Positions 12,459 through 30,369 are shown, numbered from the stretch's first letter. The stretch: DNA of 64,000 bases from Thunnus maccoyii (GCF_910596095.1 NC_056538.1:20260501-20324500), one strand, 5' to 3'. Made by a program: numbers and translations. The notes: generated by a model from the sequence alone, not told the origin.

Positions 12459-15400
12459 GCCGGCCCCGGTGCTGCTGCTGACCTTGGAGCTTGCTATGGT
12501 GAGTTTCTCCTGAGCTTTGGGTCGGGTGCTGGTCACTCTGTTGTCCTGTGTGTCAGCAGGTGGAGGTGGACCGGCTGTGCTCTGGTGCGTGGCAGGGAGC
12601 TTGCCCAGTCTCTGAAGCACACTAATTTTGGCAGGTGGGAGGCCATTGGAGGAGGAGGTGGAGGAGGAGGTGGGAGTGTCGGAGGGAGGTAGTTTGAATT
12701 TGCCTCCCAGGCGCCGCAGGGTGGTTGGGGCTGGTTTTGCGGCGGGCTCTTTCTTCTGGGAGGGAGGAGGTCTTTTGAGGACACCGGCGTACTGGAGGAC
12801 GGAGCCTTCTCCATCGCTGTCGTCCTCGTCGTCTACGTGCATGTTTGCAGCTATCTTTCCTGGCCTCGGCCCGTCTTCACCCGCTCTGTCCAGACGACTG
12901 AACACACCAGTGGGCTGCCAGAAGATGAGCGTTATAATTAAAGAACTTATCTTTACGCCTCCATCCAAAACACACGGATCTATTAAGATGTACTGACGGG
13001 TCTCACCTTGTTATTGCTTGTTGTTGTATCTGCCTTTGATTCAGCCCCAAGTCTCGCAAACACAGAGGTGCGCTTCAAACCTTTTCAAGGATCAGAGTAA
13101 TAGGCAATTAGATAGTTTACACACAAAAAAAACATAAACTGTATAACAGCTTAACAGACTGTGATAGGGTTGGTTCATGTTTTGATAAATTATTAGCAAA
13201 AGACCAATAATCAGAAAAATTCTACAACTTCCTGATCCTCTACTGATCATACCAGTGAAATGATGTAAATCATCATCTTACTGTTGTGCTTATCAAAGGA
13301 CCAGTGTGTAAGATTTAGTGGCATCTAGTGGTGAGGTTGCAGATTGCAACCAAGTGAATACCCCTCTACGGAGGCCACAAAACATAAATATAAATATTAT
13401 ATTCCATTTCTGCCAAGTCCGTTCTGCTAGATGCCACTAAACTCTAAACATTCTAACCTTTAAGACAAAACTGCAGCTAATAACTGTGGAAAGTGAAAGT
13501 CTCTTGCTTAAACATTACAGATTTATTTTAATGGTTTCATTAAACTAGGCTCTAAATGTATCAGTGCTACAATTATCAGCTCACAAAGTTTAAATGTACT
13601 GTGAAGATCATGTGTCAGAAGAATAATTTATTTCCTCAATCTGAGGAAGCAGCTTCGATTAAGCACATTGCCAAAATTTTACCAGAAAAAGAGAATAAAA
13701 TCATAAAAGCTCGAAATGTGTCATTCAGCTTTTTCAATGATTGTGTGATGGCAATGAGGGAAAAACTAACTTTGTGAAGGTTGTAAAAGATATCAAACAT
13801 GTCTATTTTGTTACTGTATATTTTCTCCCTAACATTTATTCTTCATTTCCTATTTTGAAACATTATATTATACAAGTCTACACTGAGAAATCTGGCTTTT
13901 TATTTTTTTTGAACTTCTAACCAGAGGTCCTAGTTAACAATACACATAAACACTTTGCTTTTCCATTTTGAATTTTTATTTATATGATAACTTTGTTCCC
14001 CTCATGAAAGGAAATGCGTTACAAGCCCTGACAAAGAGCATGTTAGGGCTTAAAACTTTACATTTCCTTTAATGAAATAAGAGTGAATGTGTTGAAAGAA
14101 AAGTGCTGCTGACAGAACCCACTTACAAATTCATGCCATGGAGGAAAGATGATAGTCACAGATTTTAAAGGTAAAATCTTGCTGATGTGAGACAAAAGGA
14201 AAAAAAAGAAGCACAGATTGACAGAGGAGTGTTGGCGGAGTGTGAAGTGTTAGTAAAGATGAGGGATAAAATTATGTCAGAAATGAATGAAGGTCAAGCA
14301 GGCTCTGTTTTTTAGTCTTCTGATTCAGTTTTAGTATGAAAGAAGTCTGTGAAAACTTTTAGTACTGATTAGCGGTGATGAGCGACAGCGTCATTCAATC
14401 ATGTTGTCTGCGAGGCGCCCAGACTACTGGGTCAGGCCTACCTTTCTTGGCCTGCTGTGCCAGGATTCGGCGTGTGCGTGCCGTGGTGCCTTTGGGCATG
14501 TTGATGATGTACTTGCCTTCCATCTCGGCTGTCACACGCCGGCGCTTCACTGCTGGCAACCCGTTCCCCTCATCTGCTGGCTGACTTACAACTGACAAAA
14601 AAAAAGTGTTGGGTAGACGAGAATGAAACAGAGGAAAGAAAGGCTGGATTTGTTGGTCAAGAGGGCGATGAGGTGAATGATATCTACCTGCTTTGTTACT
14701 CTTGTTTGCTTGCATGTTGGACACGGTGACAGAGAGGCGGTTGTCAGGTCGACGGGCTGGAGTGGCTGGCGGGGAGTCGTGGCTCAAGGCATTGGCAATC
14801 ATACGAGTGGCAGCTGAGAAAAGACAGGGACATTCTTAATAAGCTGTGATTTATCTTGTTTCTTATGCAAACTCAATTTTTTCACCATATTCTGTGCACA
14901 AGACCAGATCAGAGGACAGCTGGGCTTCACAGTTGTCTTCTGAAATGTGAGAGGACTTTCAAAATTAAAATGGCACATCAAAGAATGTGTACAACACATT
15001 CTTGTACAACCTGGCACCGGGACCAAATAACTAACTGATGCAGTTTGTTAAAGTAGCATTAGATTAAATTGATTTACTTATAGAGACACTTAGCCTTTAA
15101 TATGTTCCATTAGCTGACATAACAATGACAAATACAGCGAGTGAAAATTCTTATTTTGCACAGCTTTAGACCGTTTTAGGCTATCTCTTAAATAAGAAAG
15201 AGGAAGAGGTTAAGCTACTGAACAACTGGTCATACCTACTTGTGCCAATCCAAACCAGTTTTACATTGTGCTGTATAAGCGCTGGTTGAATGTTAAGTGC
15301 ACATGAATGATCCAACAAAGCTTTTTACTTAGATCGATGAACAATATCCAAGCTACAGATATAATGTATGTAATAATGCTGAAAATGGGTCGACCATGTT

Positions 15401-18400
15401 GCTCCCTGAAAGTAAGATGCATTTCGTATGCATTAACATATTCTGTCAAATTGCGATTATTATTATTATGCACATTTAAGTTGCTTACAAACATACACAC
15501 ATACATCATCATTCAAATGCCACACAGCCGTTAATTTTTAAATCTATCTACTGCTAAACATGACTCATAAATCTCTGCATCTAAAAGTATAAAATTGTAC
15601 TTAATCTGAGCTTAATGGAAACTGAATCTCAGCTGATTTGTATCGGCTGTGAATCGCAGGGTATCCAATGTTTTTTTAATAATTTCCTTAATCAGATCAA
15701 CGAACATATATATTGAACTTTTTTGAGGGGTAGATGGACACCCCAACTTCTGGTGCTATATTGTTTTCTCAGAAAGTTTAGAACAATGAAGAACATGGAT
15801 AATTGTTATGTGATTTGTACACTTCGTGATCATAAAGATTTGATTTGATCAATATCTTTAAAGTTTTTCTTCTTCAGAGAACACTAGTTACCTTCCGCTC
15901 CTTTAACCATCACCGATAAGCACCACACCAAAGAGTCATCAGGTGGAGACAGTCTAAAATCAATTTAATGCACTTAATAAAAACATCAATGCATGGAACA
16001 TGTGTATCAATATCTTATGAGAGGAAGCATTAAGATATTGACATATTGATTTTTATCCACTCCTGTGGTTAACTTCAATATTTTATAATCCTACAACATG
16101 TCTGCCTCTTTCATCTGATCACTGCAGACAGAGTTTATTATTATACAACTGTTGATTCGTATTGCTTCCGGCTGGGCTGATAAATAAGTCACATGGTTGT
16201 CTCACTCTAATAAATGAATGTATGAAGTAGGACGGATGATAAACACTGTTGTTTCATTGCTCCAGACTGAACAGTTGCTGTGACCCTAAACTTAAATTTG
16301 AAAATAAATCCATATAACTTATGACAATGAAAATCTTTTTAAATTGTGGTCCATTGTTTTTCTCCAGAGAAAAAAGGTCAAATGTTGACACTTACGAGTG
16401 TTGGCAGTTCTTCTGAGCTCGGCTTGAACACTGGTCTGTCCTGAGGAGATGGCTTCTGTGGCCATTTTGCACATGTCCTGAAGAGCGAAGGTAGGAATAC
16501 ATATTACAGAGGTCGTGTTAAATTCACTGTTTACAGTGAGTCACTGACTTTCAAACACTTTCCATGACTGCATTCACAAAAATACATCGTCCATTTTAAA
16601 CATTTCCTTACTTCAAACATTAAACTGTTAAGTCTGATCTCACCTGCCTGTAGACCTGCTTGGCGTGTTTAAGAATGGCAATGATGTCACCAACAACAGT
16701 AATGCCGAGGTCCATCATGATGTCCTTACTCAGGTCCATCAGCATGTTCTTCTGAATTCTGCAGTGACATGAAAAACCAGAAAATACCGTATTTGTTCCC
16801 TTGGTCTTGACCAAAGAAAAACAGAGGTATGTTGTTGCCCTTTAGGTTATTTTTTATTTTATTTGTTTATTTGATAGGGACTGAGCACATTAATGAACAT
16901 CAGTCTACAATACAAGATGTAAACATGCCAGAGTTAGCAAAAAATTACATCTGTAGTCCCTAGGCAGGTAACAAAAACAGAAACATTTTAAATAACAACA
17001 CTCAAATACAAATATATGAATACAAAGTATAAAAGGACGAAATACATTGTACACATGTCTACTTAAAAATGATCACAGTTCTGGTTTGCCTTGAGCCATT
17101 GTTTGAGATGAGACTTAAAGGTGGAATATGTGGGGCGCTCCCTTATTGCAACCGGTAGGCCATTCCAATATTTACTTCACTTTAATCTTGCTTTAATCAC
17201 CACACGAATAACACAAATAAGTTTAGTTTTTAAGTGTCAAATGTCAAATTATAATTCTATCAAATTCTATCCATTTTAAATTCACACTACAAACAAACTG
17301 CACTAGAGTTCACCTCAAAGCAGACGGAGACCCCCATTTACAGACGGTCTTGGAGTTGTTGTTTGTGTTATAACTACTGCAAAATAGATCATCCAGAGGA
17401 TTATATGATATGAATATGACTTTAGTTCTCATGTGTGAACCCTAAATGACCTAAAATTAATCAATGGAACTTTTGTCTTAGGCTGGACCAAAAGAACCAA
17501 ACTAGAGGAGCAAACACAGCTAGATTTGTAGAAAGTGATTGCAATGTAAACTGCATTTGTAATATTGATCTAAAAATCACAATTTTATTTCTTCCCAAAT
17601 CATTCATATCTTGTCCTGACAGAATTATTTTTGCAGTTGAGGATGATTACGTTGTGGATTATGACTGTTTAGATGCAGCCGCTCTTTCTACTGGATCTGG
17701 TTTCTGCATGTCATCACCAGTGAGGAAGGATGAGACCAACAATCAATACGTGACCTAACTTCAACATTACTGGTCTCAGGTTTTTACTTTCACATGTAGA
17801 TCATCATTACATTGTTTCTAATCAGATTTATTTGTTTTTTGATTAACTTGTCAAGATTGGAACCAATCAGTTACGCCAATGATTTTACTGCAATGACGCA
17901 GATCAGTTGATGGGAGAGATTGTGTGTCAGCTCAGTTACACACTAATGTAAGAGTGCAGTGGAAAAGCATATGAAAACAGCACATCATGATGAGGCTAAA
18001 GCATATCAGGCCTATAAAAAAGGAGGCATTAGATTACCTGTTGTCCACAAAGGAGACTGCATAAGTGACAGCGAGGCCGGCTGGGATCCCAGCATCCTTA
18101 AAAAACTGAATCCACTCTGAGGTGGCTTCAGAAAAAAATAAAAGATTGTAAGCAATCATAAATCAACAAAAGCTAGCAGTTATTTTTAAGAGTCTGTTTA
18201 GTGCCAAAATCCCTCTTTTTGTTACTATACTTCCACCACAGCTCAGCAGGGAAACACAAAGAGGGAATTTGATGCTAAAAATACTGTAAATGTGGCAGAT
18301 ATCCACTTGATATGACCAACTCAGACTGTTGAAGCCTCATATAAGCTTCAGATAAACTTTTAAATGCATTTTTACACAAAATGACTGTCGACACACTATG

Positions 18401-19585
18401 GATTATCACTTACATCATCACTTAAATTAAAAGTGCATTTGAAGGGGATCTTTTAATGGCCAGTATGAACAGGAGGGATAATTACAGCGAGGAAAACCTC
18501 TTTCAATGTTCATATGGGCACCTGACTGTTGTTGTAAGACAGACTTAAAAATTTACGAACCCATCCTTTCAACTCACAATGATATAAAACAGCAAAAAGC
18601 AGAAAATCCACACATGTAAGAAGCTGAAACCAACATACAGCAGCCTCTCTGTTGTATATGTGACATACTAAATTGAGTAATGATCAAAATTAGTTTCTGC
18701 ACTACTTGTGACCACAGTAACAGTAGATTGGCCTCTTCAAGGTAAACAACATAAAGTTATAGTGTAGATTATGGTTCTCAGTCATACAGCAGTAGAGTAC
18801 AGTGGGGGTTTACACCTCTCACTGCACTCTACTGTAGTCTCTAACCCCCACTGTCTGGCCGGCGGGAGATATAAACCCTAGGAGACAGCAACGTGTTGAA
18901 GTGTGACACATGCTGACCAAGGCCAGCTGGAGGTTGTTTATAACACCGAGTATGAAACGTCTTGTGGTCTGAGTAAAAGATCCAGAGTGGAGGGAGCGCG
19001 ACAGCTGCCACAACAATGGCTCATCCCAACTGGGAGTCACACGGTGGCTAAATTCTCGTTTGACACTTAGTGAGGCGTCTCTTTAGGGGCAAAGTATACC
19101 ACAAATAAAAGCTTAAGTGCTATCAAAAAAGATATTGTAACATTATAAAGCTAGATTTATGGATCACTGTCAATAAAATGTGAAAAAATGTGATTCAAAT
19201 CTGATACAGATTCAGTGCCGGTTGGCTAACGTGAGAATAACACGATGAATTAGCTTAATTAAACGATTAAATCGCGAACAATTCAGAGCACAGTTCCCCC
19301 ATTACATGTGTTGTAACAATAAGAAGTGAAATCACATATTTAAAGCACGACTAACAGAGCGGTTACTGCTAGCATCCCGCATTAGCATTGTCTTAGCCAT
19401 GAATTAAAAGGTGCTAACTGCGGCACCCAAAATGAACAGAACCGCTCGTAAAAACTCTAGACAGTGTTTCGAGTTAATGCACTGGCCTTATCTAATGTTA
19501 AAATACAGAAATATTTTGAGTATTGCCAAGTAGTAACGTTGGCTAGCCGGGCCTTTATGCTCTCACCTGTTGTCACGGACGCCAT
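12312..19585 (-). CDS. C19orf47 orthologue (SAM-like domain protein of unknown function), complete, 8 exons
   Basis: Coding exons in transcription order: 19585-19567, 18125-18038, 16758-16644, 16477-16396, 14813-14688, 14576-14442, 13080-13007, 12914-12312. All use GT-AG introns and phases agree, giving 1242 nt or 413 aa (human protein about 420 aa). Residues 10-70 form a SAM-like helical domain, including SEWIQFF and GITVVGDIIAILKHAK. Next come SP/TP sites (HDSPPATP, 113-120), a basic KRRR (154-157, NLS-like), and the conserved block from TAEMEGKY to PKGTTARTR. The acidic DDEDDSD is followed by the conserved VLQYAGVLKR. Five RLG-type motifs are spaced along the C-terminal half: SVFARLG 194-200, GVFSRLD 216-222, TLRRLG 278-283, SVLQRLG 311-317, SVFKRLG 403-409. 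A Gly/Ala run at 363-391 is a translated CTCCTG microsatellite. The start MASVTT matches the family. Molecular function is unknown; nuclear location is inferred from the basic motif only. Confidence 0.93.
12396..12456. repeat. CTCCTG/CTCCTC repeat inside coding exon 8 of the C19orf47 gene
   Basis: Translated on the minus strand as Gly-Ala repeats. The in-frame hexamer makes length variation tolerable. Confidence 0.9.
13294..13461. mobile_element. Short palindromic MITE
   Basis: Ends AAAGGACCAGTGTGTAAGAT and its imperfect complement ending AACCTTT, with inverted TTTAGTGGCATCTAG / CTAGATGCCACTAAA. A related, diverged copy lies at 43839-44100. Located in intron 7 of the C19orf47 gene. Confidence 0.7.
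16845..17180 (-). mobile_element. 5'-truncated LINE 3' tail, reverse orientation
   Basis: On the minus strand it ends GACTACAGATGTAATTTTTT, then CAGTCCCTATCAAATAAAC: the characteristic 3' tail of a teleost LINE, with an AAATAAA-type terminal repeat. It lies in intron 2 of the C19orf47 gene (between exons 2 and 3). A second tail is at 47870-48115. Confidence 0.6.
18220..18565. mobile_element. MITE copy of the 40545-41203 family
   Basis: Shares GGCAGATATCCACTTGATATG and AATGGCCAGTATGAACAGG with the larger copy at 40.5-41.2 kb. It sits in intron 1 of the C19orf47 gene. Confidence 0.6.
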
Positions 19586-19599
19586 GTTTACAATAAATG

Positions 19600-19650
19600 T
19601 GTGGTGACGTAGGCGGCTACATCCGGGCATCCGTGACGCAACTTCCGCCC
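19600..19650 (-). promoter_or_regulatory. Compact TATA-less promoter of the C19orf47 gene
   Basis: Within 65 bases upstream of the ATG at 19585, the minus strand carries an ETS-type CGGAAGT (19641-19647), a CRE-like TGCGTCA (19634-19640) and a second CRE-like TACGTCA (19605-19611). No TATA box is seen. This arrangement is typical of housekeeping promoters. The region then runs into a poly(A) tract (about 19654-19676, plus strand). Motif reading only; the transcription start is not known. Confidence 0.5.
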
Positions 19651-19659
19651 CTCAAAAAA

Positions 19660-22600
19660 AAAAAAAAAAAAAAAAAGTGATGTGAAGTTTTATTTATTTG
19701 TTCCACCAACAAATTTGTCTCAAGATGTGTGGATATCGATAATAAATGTGATTTTCGTTAAAAAAAAAAAAAAAAAAAAGAAGAAGAAGAAAGAAAGACA
19801 AAGAAAAAAGAAGACGATACAACTAAACCTTTATTTTATGAATAACAGTTTACAAATCAGGATTCTGGGAAAAATTAGGATTATTTGAACACTCAAACGA
19901 ACCATTCAATTAAGCTTCCCCATCGTGTGAACTTTTCATGATTAAATTTGGAAAATATTTTGAGTCTATCCAACTTTTAAACAACAACGAATGTGCACAT
20001 ACAGGTAGTAAGGTCCAAGATTTTTTTTTTTTTAAAGAAATATGATTTTATTGCCCACCTTTTCTGTTATTTTTCTATTTATTTATTATTATTAATTTGA
20101 CCTTTTGTCCTGTTAGCATGTTGATTGTATCAACAAACTGAAAGTGAAGTCATATCCTTTATGTCATCTTTATTTCATCATGATGCCTACTTGTTTACTG
20201 TTATTGTATTATTGCCACACATATTGTAAGTGATGATTTCTAAAAAATAAAATGTTTTATTTATTTTGGTCATTTCTGTTATAAACATAGTTTTAAACTT
20301 TCTATTAAAGATGTTATAATATATTTTGAATGTAAAGACCCTAAAATTGATTTTATTGTTAATGTGATGATTATAACGGGTAGGTTTTTTTTAATTCACA
20401 CGTTGTTTTTCAAAGAAATTACCATTATTTTCTATGTTCCTACATGATTTCACATCATTTTAGTTTCAATAAAGTTTCAATAAAAAAAAATGAAAACAGT
20501 TTTATTTATGGACACTAGAGAGCGACACAGACTGCAAGCTCACACAAAACACCCATCATATGCAGTTATGATCACTTTAACTATGAAACATTCAAGTTGC
20601 TGCTACATGTGCTCCTTTTTATTTTTGGTTTTATTTAATTGTTCTATTGCATCATTATACATATATAAACATTGCTAGTTCTCTGTTTTTGTTTTTTAAA
20701 TTGTTAGTTCAAGAATATCTTATTATGTAATACCTTGTCTTGATTGTTGAGGTCTGTGATTGTTTGAAACTTAAAAAATAAAAAATACTGAATGGCACAT
20801 TCGGCTGACATTAAAAATATTGTCAAAGCATTTAGTCAATTAATTGATTAGTCAATGGACAGAAAATTAATTGGCAGCTATGATCTATTTGTTATGCCAA
20901 ACATCAACCTGGTTACAGCCTCAGAAATATGAGGACGTTCTCTGTTTTCATTGTAAATTAAATACGATTGTGTTTTAGACTGTCAGTCAGACAAAACAAG
21001 ATATTTGAAAATGTCAGCTTGAGGTCTGGGAAATTGTTATTGAATGTGATGTGATTGATGTGAATTTTGAGTTTTCAACATTTCCTGACATTTTATAGAC
21101 TTAATGATTGAATAATTAAAGGAGAAAATCAATACAACATAATGACATTAATCGTTAGTTGCAATAACAAAAAGATATGTACAATCAAAAAGACAAAAAC
21201 ACTAAACACAATCACTTTTTAGCTCCATGGCAAACACCTGCAGTTTCAACTCAAGTAACAAAGATAATAACAGGCTTTTTTTTTTCTTTGATTTTACATT
21301 CAAGGAAAATTCTGCATAAGTCAAAGAGATCAACAAAGGTCAAGCATTTAAAAAGCAAGAGACGTGTACCTTAAAATATGTTGTTTATTAATGCAATTTC
21401 TTCACAAATTGGAAATTTTGACATTTGGTCAAACCATCATTAAAGGAGACCGCTCACCCAGCTTTTGCAGTCCAGAAGCTGAGAGAAAACAACTGCATGG
21501 ATAGAAAACAGAGCCACATAAGATCAGAGAGCAGGGACTGCAAAAGCGACACAGCAAATTTATCAACACTTTGGTCCACTTCAAGAGTTAAAAACCAATG
21601 AAATTAAAGTCATAAAAATAAGTAAACAGCACTTTATGGTGATGTGGAGAAAACTAGTGAGATATGTTAAATTATATATGAACTTAAAAAAAAAAATAGA
21701 AAATTTGATATGAGAGCACCTTGATGAGCTGAAGTAAATATCCAAATGACAACTGTCATTTTAGGCAATGTCTGACGACGTCACATATTAAACAAGGTTT
21801 CTTTGGGCCTTTTACTGTTGCAACCTCAAAAGTCATATATCACCTGTTTCCAAATGTGACAATATGACAACCTTTGCTTCAAGAATAAAGATACATTGTT
21901 AAAATATGAAGTAAACTGTTACAAAAACAGATGAAACATTGATAAAAGCAACATCTCAATGAAATGAAGCAATCTCGGTCATCAAAAATAAGACAAAAAA
22001 AAAGAAATGACTTTTTAGATCATTTGTAACATAATCTCTCTGTGAAGATTGTCTCGAAACTTGATGTTACAATAATTAGCAAGAATAACGTTTAATATTT
22101 GAACAAAAAATGGATAATTAAAGCAATACATCCTCACACTGGACATATAGTAGCAGTCAGTTTGAGCACTGCGTGATTTGCTACATTATGTTAATCCAAG
22201 AGGATAATAAGTATTGCACATGAATCAGAGTGTATAATGGGACTTGTGGAAAAATAGAAATACATTGCAACATTCACCACATCATAGAAAAATAGGAAAG
22301 CTCTTGTATCGTCGCCGTTGTACAGTACAGGTATGTGCAGGCAGCTTCTCTGTCTGAATATTTCTCCTTTTCCCTCTGTGTCACCTTTTCCCAATTCATT
22401 AGCAAACCATTTGTGATTGTAACATAACAGGAAAAAAAAAAGATTTAAAGCAACTTCAACTAAATCCAAGGCAAAGAAATTAGATGTAAGAATGAGTCTA
22501 ATTTGTTGTGTGGCATTCAAGGGCATCGGTGTGAAGTGCAGGTACAGTACAAGGGCCCTCTGAGATCTGTACATCACACTTAAAATGTAGCAGGCAATTG

Positions 22601-25500
22601 ATATTAAACTAGGATGAAATCATAGAGTGATTACTGGGCTTCCAGCGTTTCGTCTGCGGGGGATTCACTGCGTTATTGGCTTCCATTCAGAATAAAACAT
22701 CCCCCGTGAGACGAGCAGCGTGTTCATTTGTCTGGAGCCTCAGCAACAGCAATAAGTAACCTTCCACCATACGACGTGGAACTGCCTCATTATTATCGTA
22801 TACTATAAGTAGCACCACAAAAAAACCCTATATACATGAGAACTATTGAATATGTTTTATGCTTGCTCTGACACCAGAACATATTCTCATCACATTTGCA
22901 TTAGGAGAGGAAATCAAAAGGCATCTCCAACAGCTGTACAAATACAGTCCTTATTCAACATTTTAAAAAATGAGGTCTGCCCATTTTCTGACCACCAGGA
23001 GCCACATTTGAAAGAAAACTGATAGCATTCATTTAGCCATCGTTTGGATTAAATATGTTTATTTATTGAAAATAAAGCTTCTTTTCCAGCAAATACAATC
23101 ACAATTATTATTATTATTTTAAAATCTCAATTAGACAACATATTTGAATACAAGAATGGATAAACTTTAACATAATAATGTTAATATCAAGGATAAAACT
23201 GCAATTATCCTTTAAATACACATTTCAGTTAGGAAATAACAATGTTATTGAGTGATATGTTTACACTGGCAGAAATGCATACTGAATATAAAATACTTTC
23301 TTCTTAAATGAAACTGGTTAGTCATGACGTTGTCATCTGAACACTTATAATATGTGTATTGACATTCAATCACACTACTGCTATTTTTTTTTTTCTCATT
23401 TTGCATCTGCTAAGGATCAAGTGGCATTAAGGTGTCAGTAGCTTTGGGACAGACCTCACAGAGAAAAACAAACAGACAAAACAAAGGCGTTATCATAACC
23501 TTCTAACATCATAGTTATAAACATACATCTACTTTGTCTTGGATAGTGCTTTATACTGTTTATAAAACATAAATACACACTGAGAGAGGCAGTGACATCG
23601 TGCTTCATGTTAAGGGACAGGGCAATATTTTAAGTTTATTTATTTTTTTTGCTCCTTTAGAAAAATATTCATTTTAAAACTAAACCTCAGTAACATCTTG
23701 TCTTGTTCTTCATTGACAAAAATATCCCATTTAGATCTGCAGACATTCATACTTTACAATCATGGAACATACACTTATATATATACATGTTACCTGTATA
23801 TATGTATATGCATATAGATTTATAATTTTTTTTTTTGACACAGAAAAACCCTTGTAGTGCACAACATGCCTCCAAAAGTTGCCAAATGAAAATACAATAA
23901 AATAATGAAACAATAGTTACAATGCAACAATAATAGTAACAGTTATGAATAAATCTCTCGATTAAAAACAAACAAACAAACAAACAAAAAAAAGAAACGA
24001 CAACAGCACAAGTGAAAGCAGAGGTCAATGCAAAAACAATCAAACGCACAAACAAACATAAACATTAAAATATATAACAGTTCTCACGCAAACATACAGG
24101 AAAAAACAAACTGTTTCAAATTCACAGGCGAAGAAAGGACGCTCACTCCACAACATCAGCCCGCATGTTCTCCCCTTTTTTGTTTCCCGGGTCTTGCTTT
24201 GTGCTCACTCGCCACATCAACCTCCATAAAGAAAGAAATAAACGGGCCAGGTGCCTCCGAGTGGACACACTCATAATAAAAGCACCCCCACCTTGTCTCC
24301 GCTGAGAGAACAGGGGAGGTGCGGAGACCACTGAGCCCAATATTTAGAGGTTGTCTGATTCACTACATTAGAAAAAAAAACGTCCCTCCTCGAGTTAAAA
24401 GGCATCGGTTCACATCTGATTGATTCTGAGCAAACAGGCTGGCAAAAACACGGAGCCGGTGCGCTGCTGCAACAAACTCCCTCTCCATCCTCGCTTTTAA
24501 ATCAGCCTCACAACATAAGATGTGTCTTAATCTTCATTGTGTCAACATTGGAAAAATGGCTCAGCAGAAGACAGTGGCATCCATCTTGCATTTTGCATCT
24601 ATGTGCGTGTGTGAAAGTATTCAATTACTGTTCACTGTAAGGATCCGCTCTGAGCAATGCGCTCCAGAAAAAGGTTCTTCTGTTCAGGGGGGGTAGGGGG
24701 TCAGGGGGAGGTGGGTGGTTGGGTGGGTGGTTGTTGCGTCCATGTCCTTGTATGAGAGGGTGCAAAAGGCTCGTGTTAGTTGGGCCGGCATTCACTCAAG
24801 GTCCCAAGGGCTCTCGGGGGTCTTCGGGCTCTCGGGGGTTGAAGACTTCAGAGAGAGGGAGAAAACACAGAGACAGAAGAGGAGAAACAGAGTTGGCTAG
24901 AGATGGGTCTAGCATGGCAGGTAGGCAGACGGCAGAAGAATTGTAAAAACGAGAGAAGAAAGCACAAGATTTAAGTGGAGGCTGTGATATTCAGATCCCC
25001 CAACTTGCCAAGTCCAAGCAGCAAATGAAGAAGCAGAAGGAAGTCGAGCAGATGAAGTGTTAAGAGGTGAGCGAGAGATCAGCAGTCTGTCTCCCACAAG
25101 AAAAGACCCTGAACAAAAGTGTCCTTTGTCCCTATTTCAGATCTGCACAAATACATTCAGCAAGAACAAGAAGGGAGAAAAGGATGGAAAAGGATGAGAG
25201 CAAGAGCACTGGAAAAGGGGCGACCGACAGAGGGAACAAGGTGGGGGCACCAGTGCTTGTTGTTGGAGTGTAAAGTGAGCGTGTGGTTTATCTCACTCAA
25301 TGTACTGTACATGATGAAGATTGGGAGTATTGACTGTGAATTAATTTGTTCATTCAGAACACTTAAGATTGGCAACTTGGACGGCCTGTGTGTTTATTTA
25401 CTCATCGTGTCCAGTTGCAGTTATTCTTATAATAAAAAACAAATGTTTTCTTTGTTAAGCTCAATATTAAAGGTTTGATTTAATTGATTTCATGTGCAAC
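19660..25500. other. AT-rich region without recognised genes
   Basis: Holds two poly(A) tracts (19654-19676, 19760-19778), a hAT-like copy at 20820-21165 and long AT-rich stretches. A 128-codon frame (22191-22577, minus) has no recognisable domain. A more complex stretch at about 22620-22800 is not explained. Part of 21.4-25.5 kb could be distal fosb 3' UTR. Confidence 0.5.
24687..24716 (+). other. Potential G-quadruplex
   Basis: Four or more runs of at least three G separated by one to three bases (GGGGGGG, GGGGG, GGGGG, GGG), downstream of fosb. Confidence 0.5.
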
Positions 25501-25518
25501 TCTCTGTTTATATGGCTC

Positions 25519-25524
25519 TTTATT
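25519..25524 (-). terminator. fosb: Candidate proximal polyadenylation signal of fosb
   Basis: A minus-strand AATAAA lies about 185 bases past the stop codon at 25708. Another candidate is at 25393-25398. Fos-family 3' UTRs are often longer and AU-rich, so a more distal site in the AT-rich 21.4-25 kb stretch is also possible. Confidence 0.3.
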
Positions 25525-25707
25525 GGAATGCATTTCAGAATGTGTAAACTTTAACCCAATCAGAAACACATGATTGTTTCTTTTCTTTTTTTTTTTTTTT
25601 TTCTCAATCTGTGAGACTGCTTGGCACTATACGTGTACTTAACTCAGCCTCTACTTCCAGCGATGTGTGTGTGTGTTGATATGTGTGCGCGTGTGTTTGT
25701 CGGTCAG

Positions 25708-29617
<3,910 letters not shown>

Positions 29618-30369
29618 CTCCCCGGAGGGACCGAAAGTGAACGCAACACCTGCAGTTACCGGAGAGAACGCGATGTCACCTGCAGCGGCAGGGCAGCGGC
29701 ACACACAAGAAGATTACTTAAGTAGAAGTACTGTAGGGAGAGAATGACTGATGTTATAGGCAGCGCTTTGATAATGGTTTAAATAGTGCTCTCTGGTAAA
29801 AGCTGGATACCATTGAGATTAATTAGCTTACTTTTGTCTACGAAAATCCATTGATCACTGGCGAAAACTGTACAATAAAAGTCTAGCGGACTGTTTTATA
29901 GCCTTCTTAAAAGGCTATCAAAGGAGGATATAATAGGCTGACGGGCAGCGGTGGACAGATGTTTCCGAGCAGAGCTGAACATCTGATTTCTAGGTAAATA
30001 CTTATTTTAAATACTTCATATACTGTCTAACGTACATATGATGTGAATCTGGACTTACAGTTGCTGATCTTTTTGTTATTTCCCGGCGAGATGCTCTTGG
30101 TTTCTTTCCAAAAAAGTTGCATGAAGAAGATTAATCCAGTTCCCCGCGTTCAGGGGGAGGAAAGCGTCCCAATTCAATCTGTTAAGAAGTCCTCTCGTTT
30201 AGCATTAAATCCTCTCCCAAACATGCGATGATAGATCCATACAGTCCGTTCACGGTAAGCCGGTGGATGTTAGCAAGTATTACGGTGCACAGTAGCAGAT
30301 CTTGTCTTATGAATGAATCCATCCTCCTCGAGTACAACCAAGGCATTTCTATCGCTTAAGTCCCGCCTC

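Noticed and set aside
12309..12996. Plus-strand frames opposite the C19orf47 last exon
   Set aside because: Antisense shadows of a GC-rich repetitive coding exon.
22191..22577. 128-codon minus-strand frame
   Set aside because: Hydrophobic and AT-driven, no recognisable domain, poor start context.
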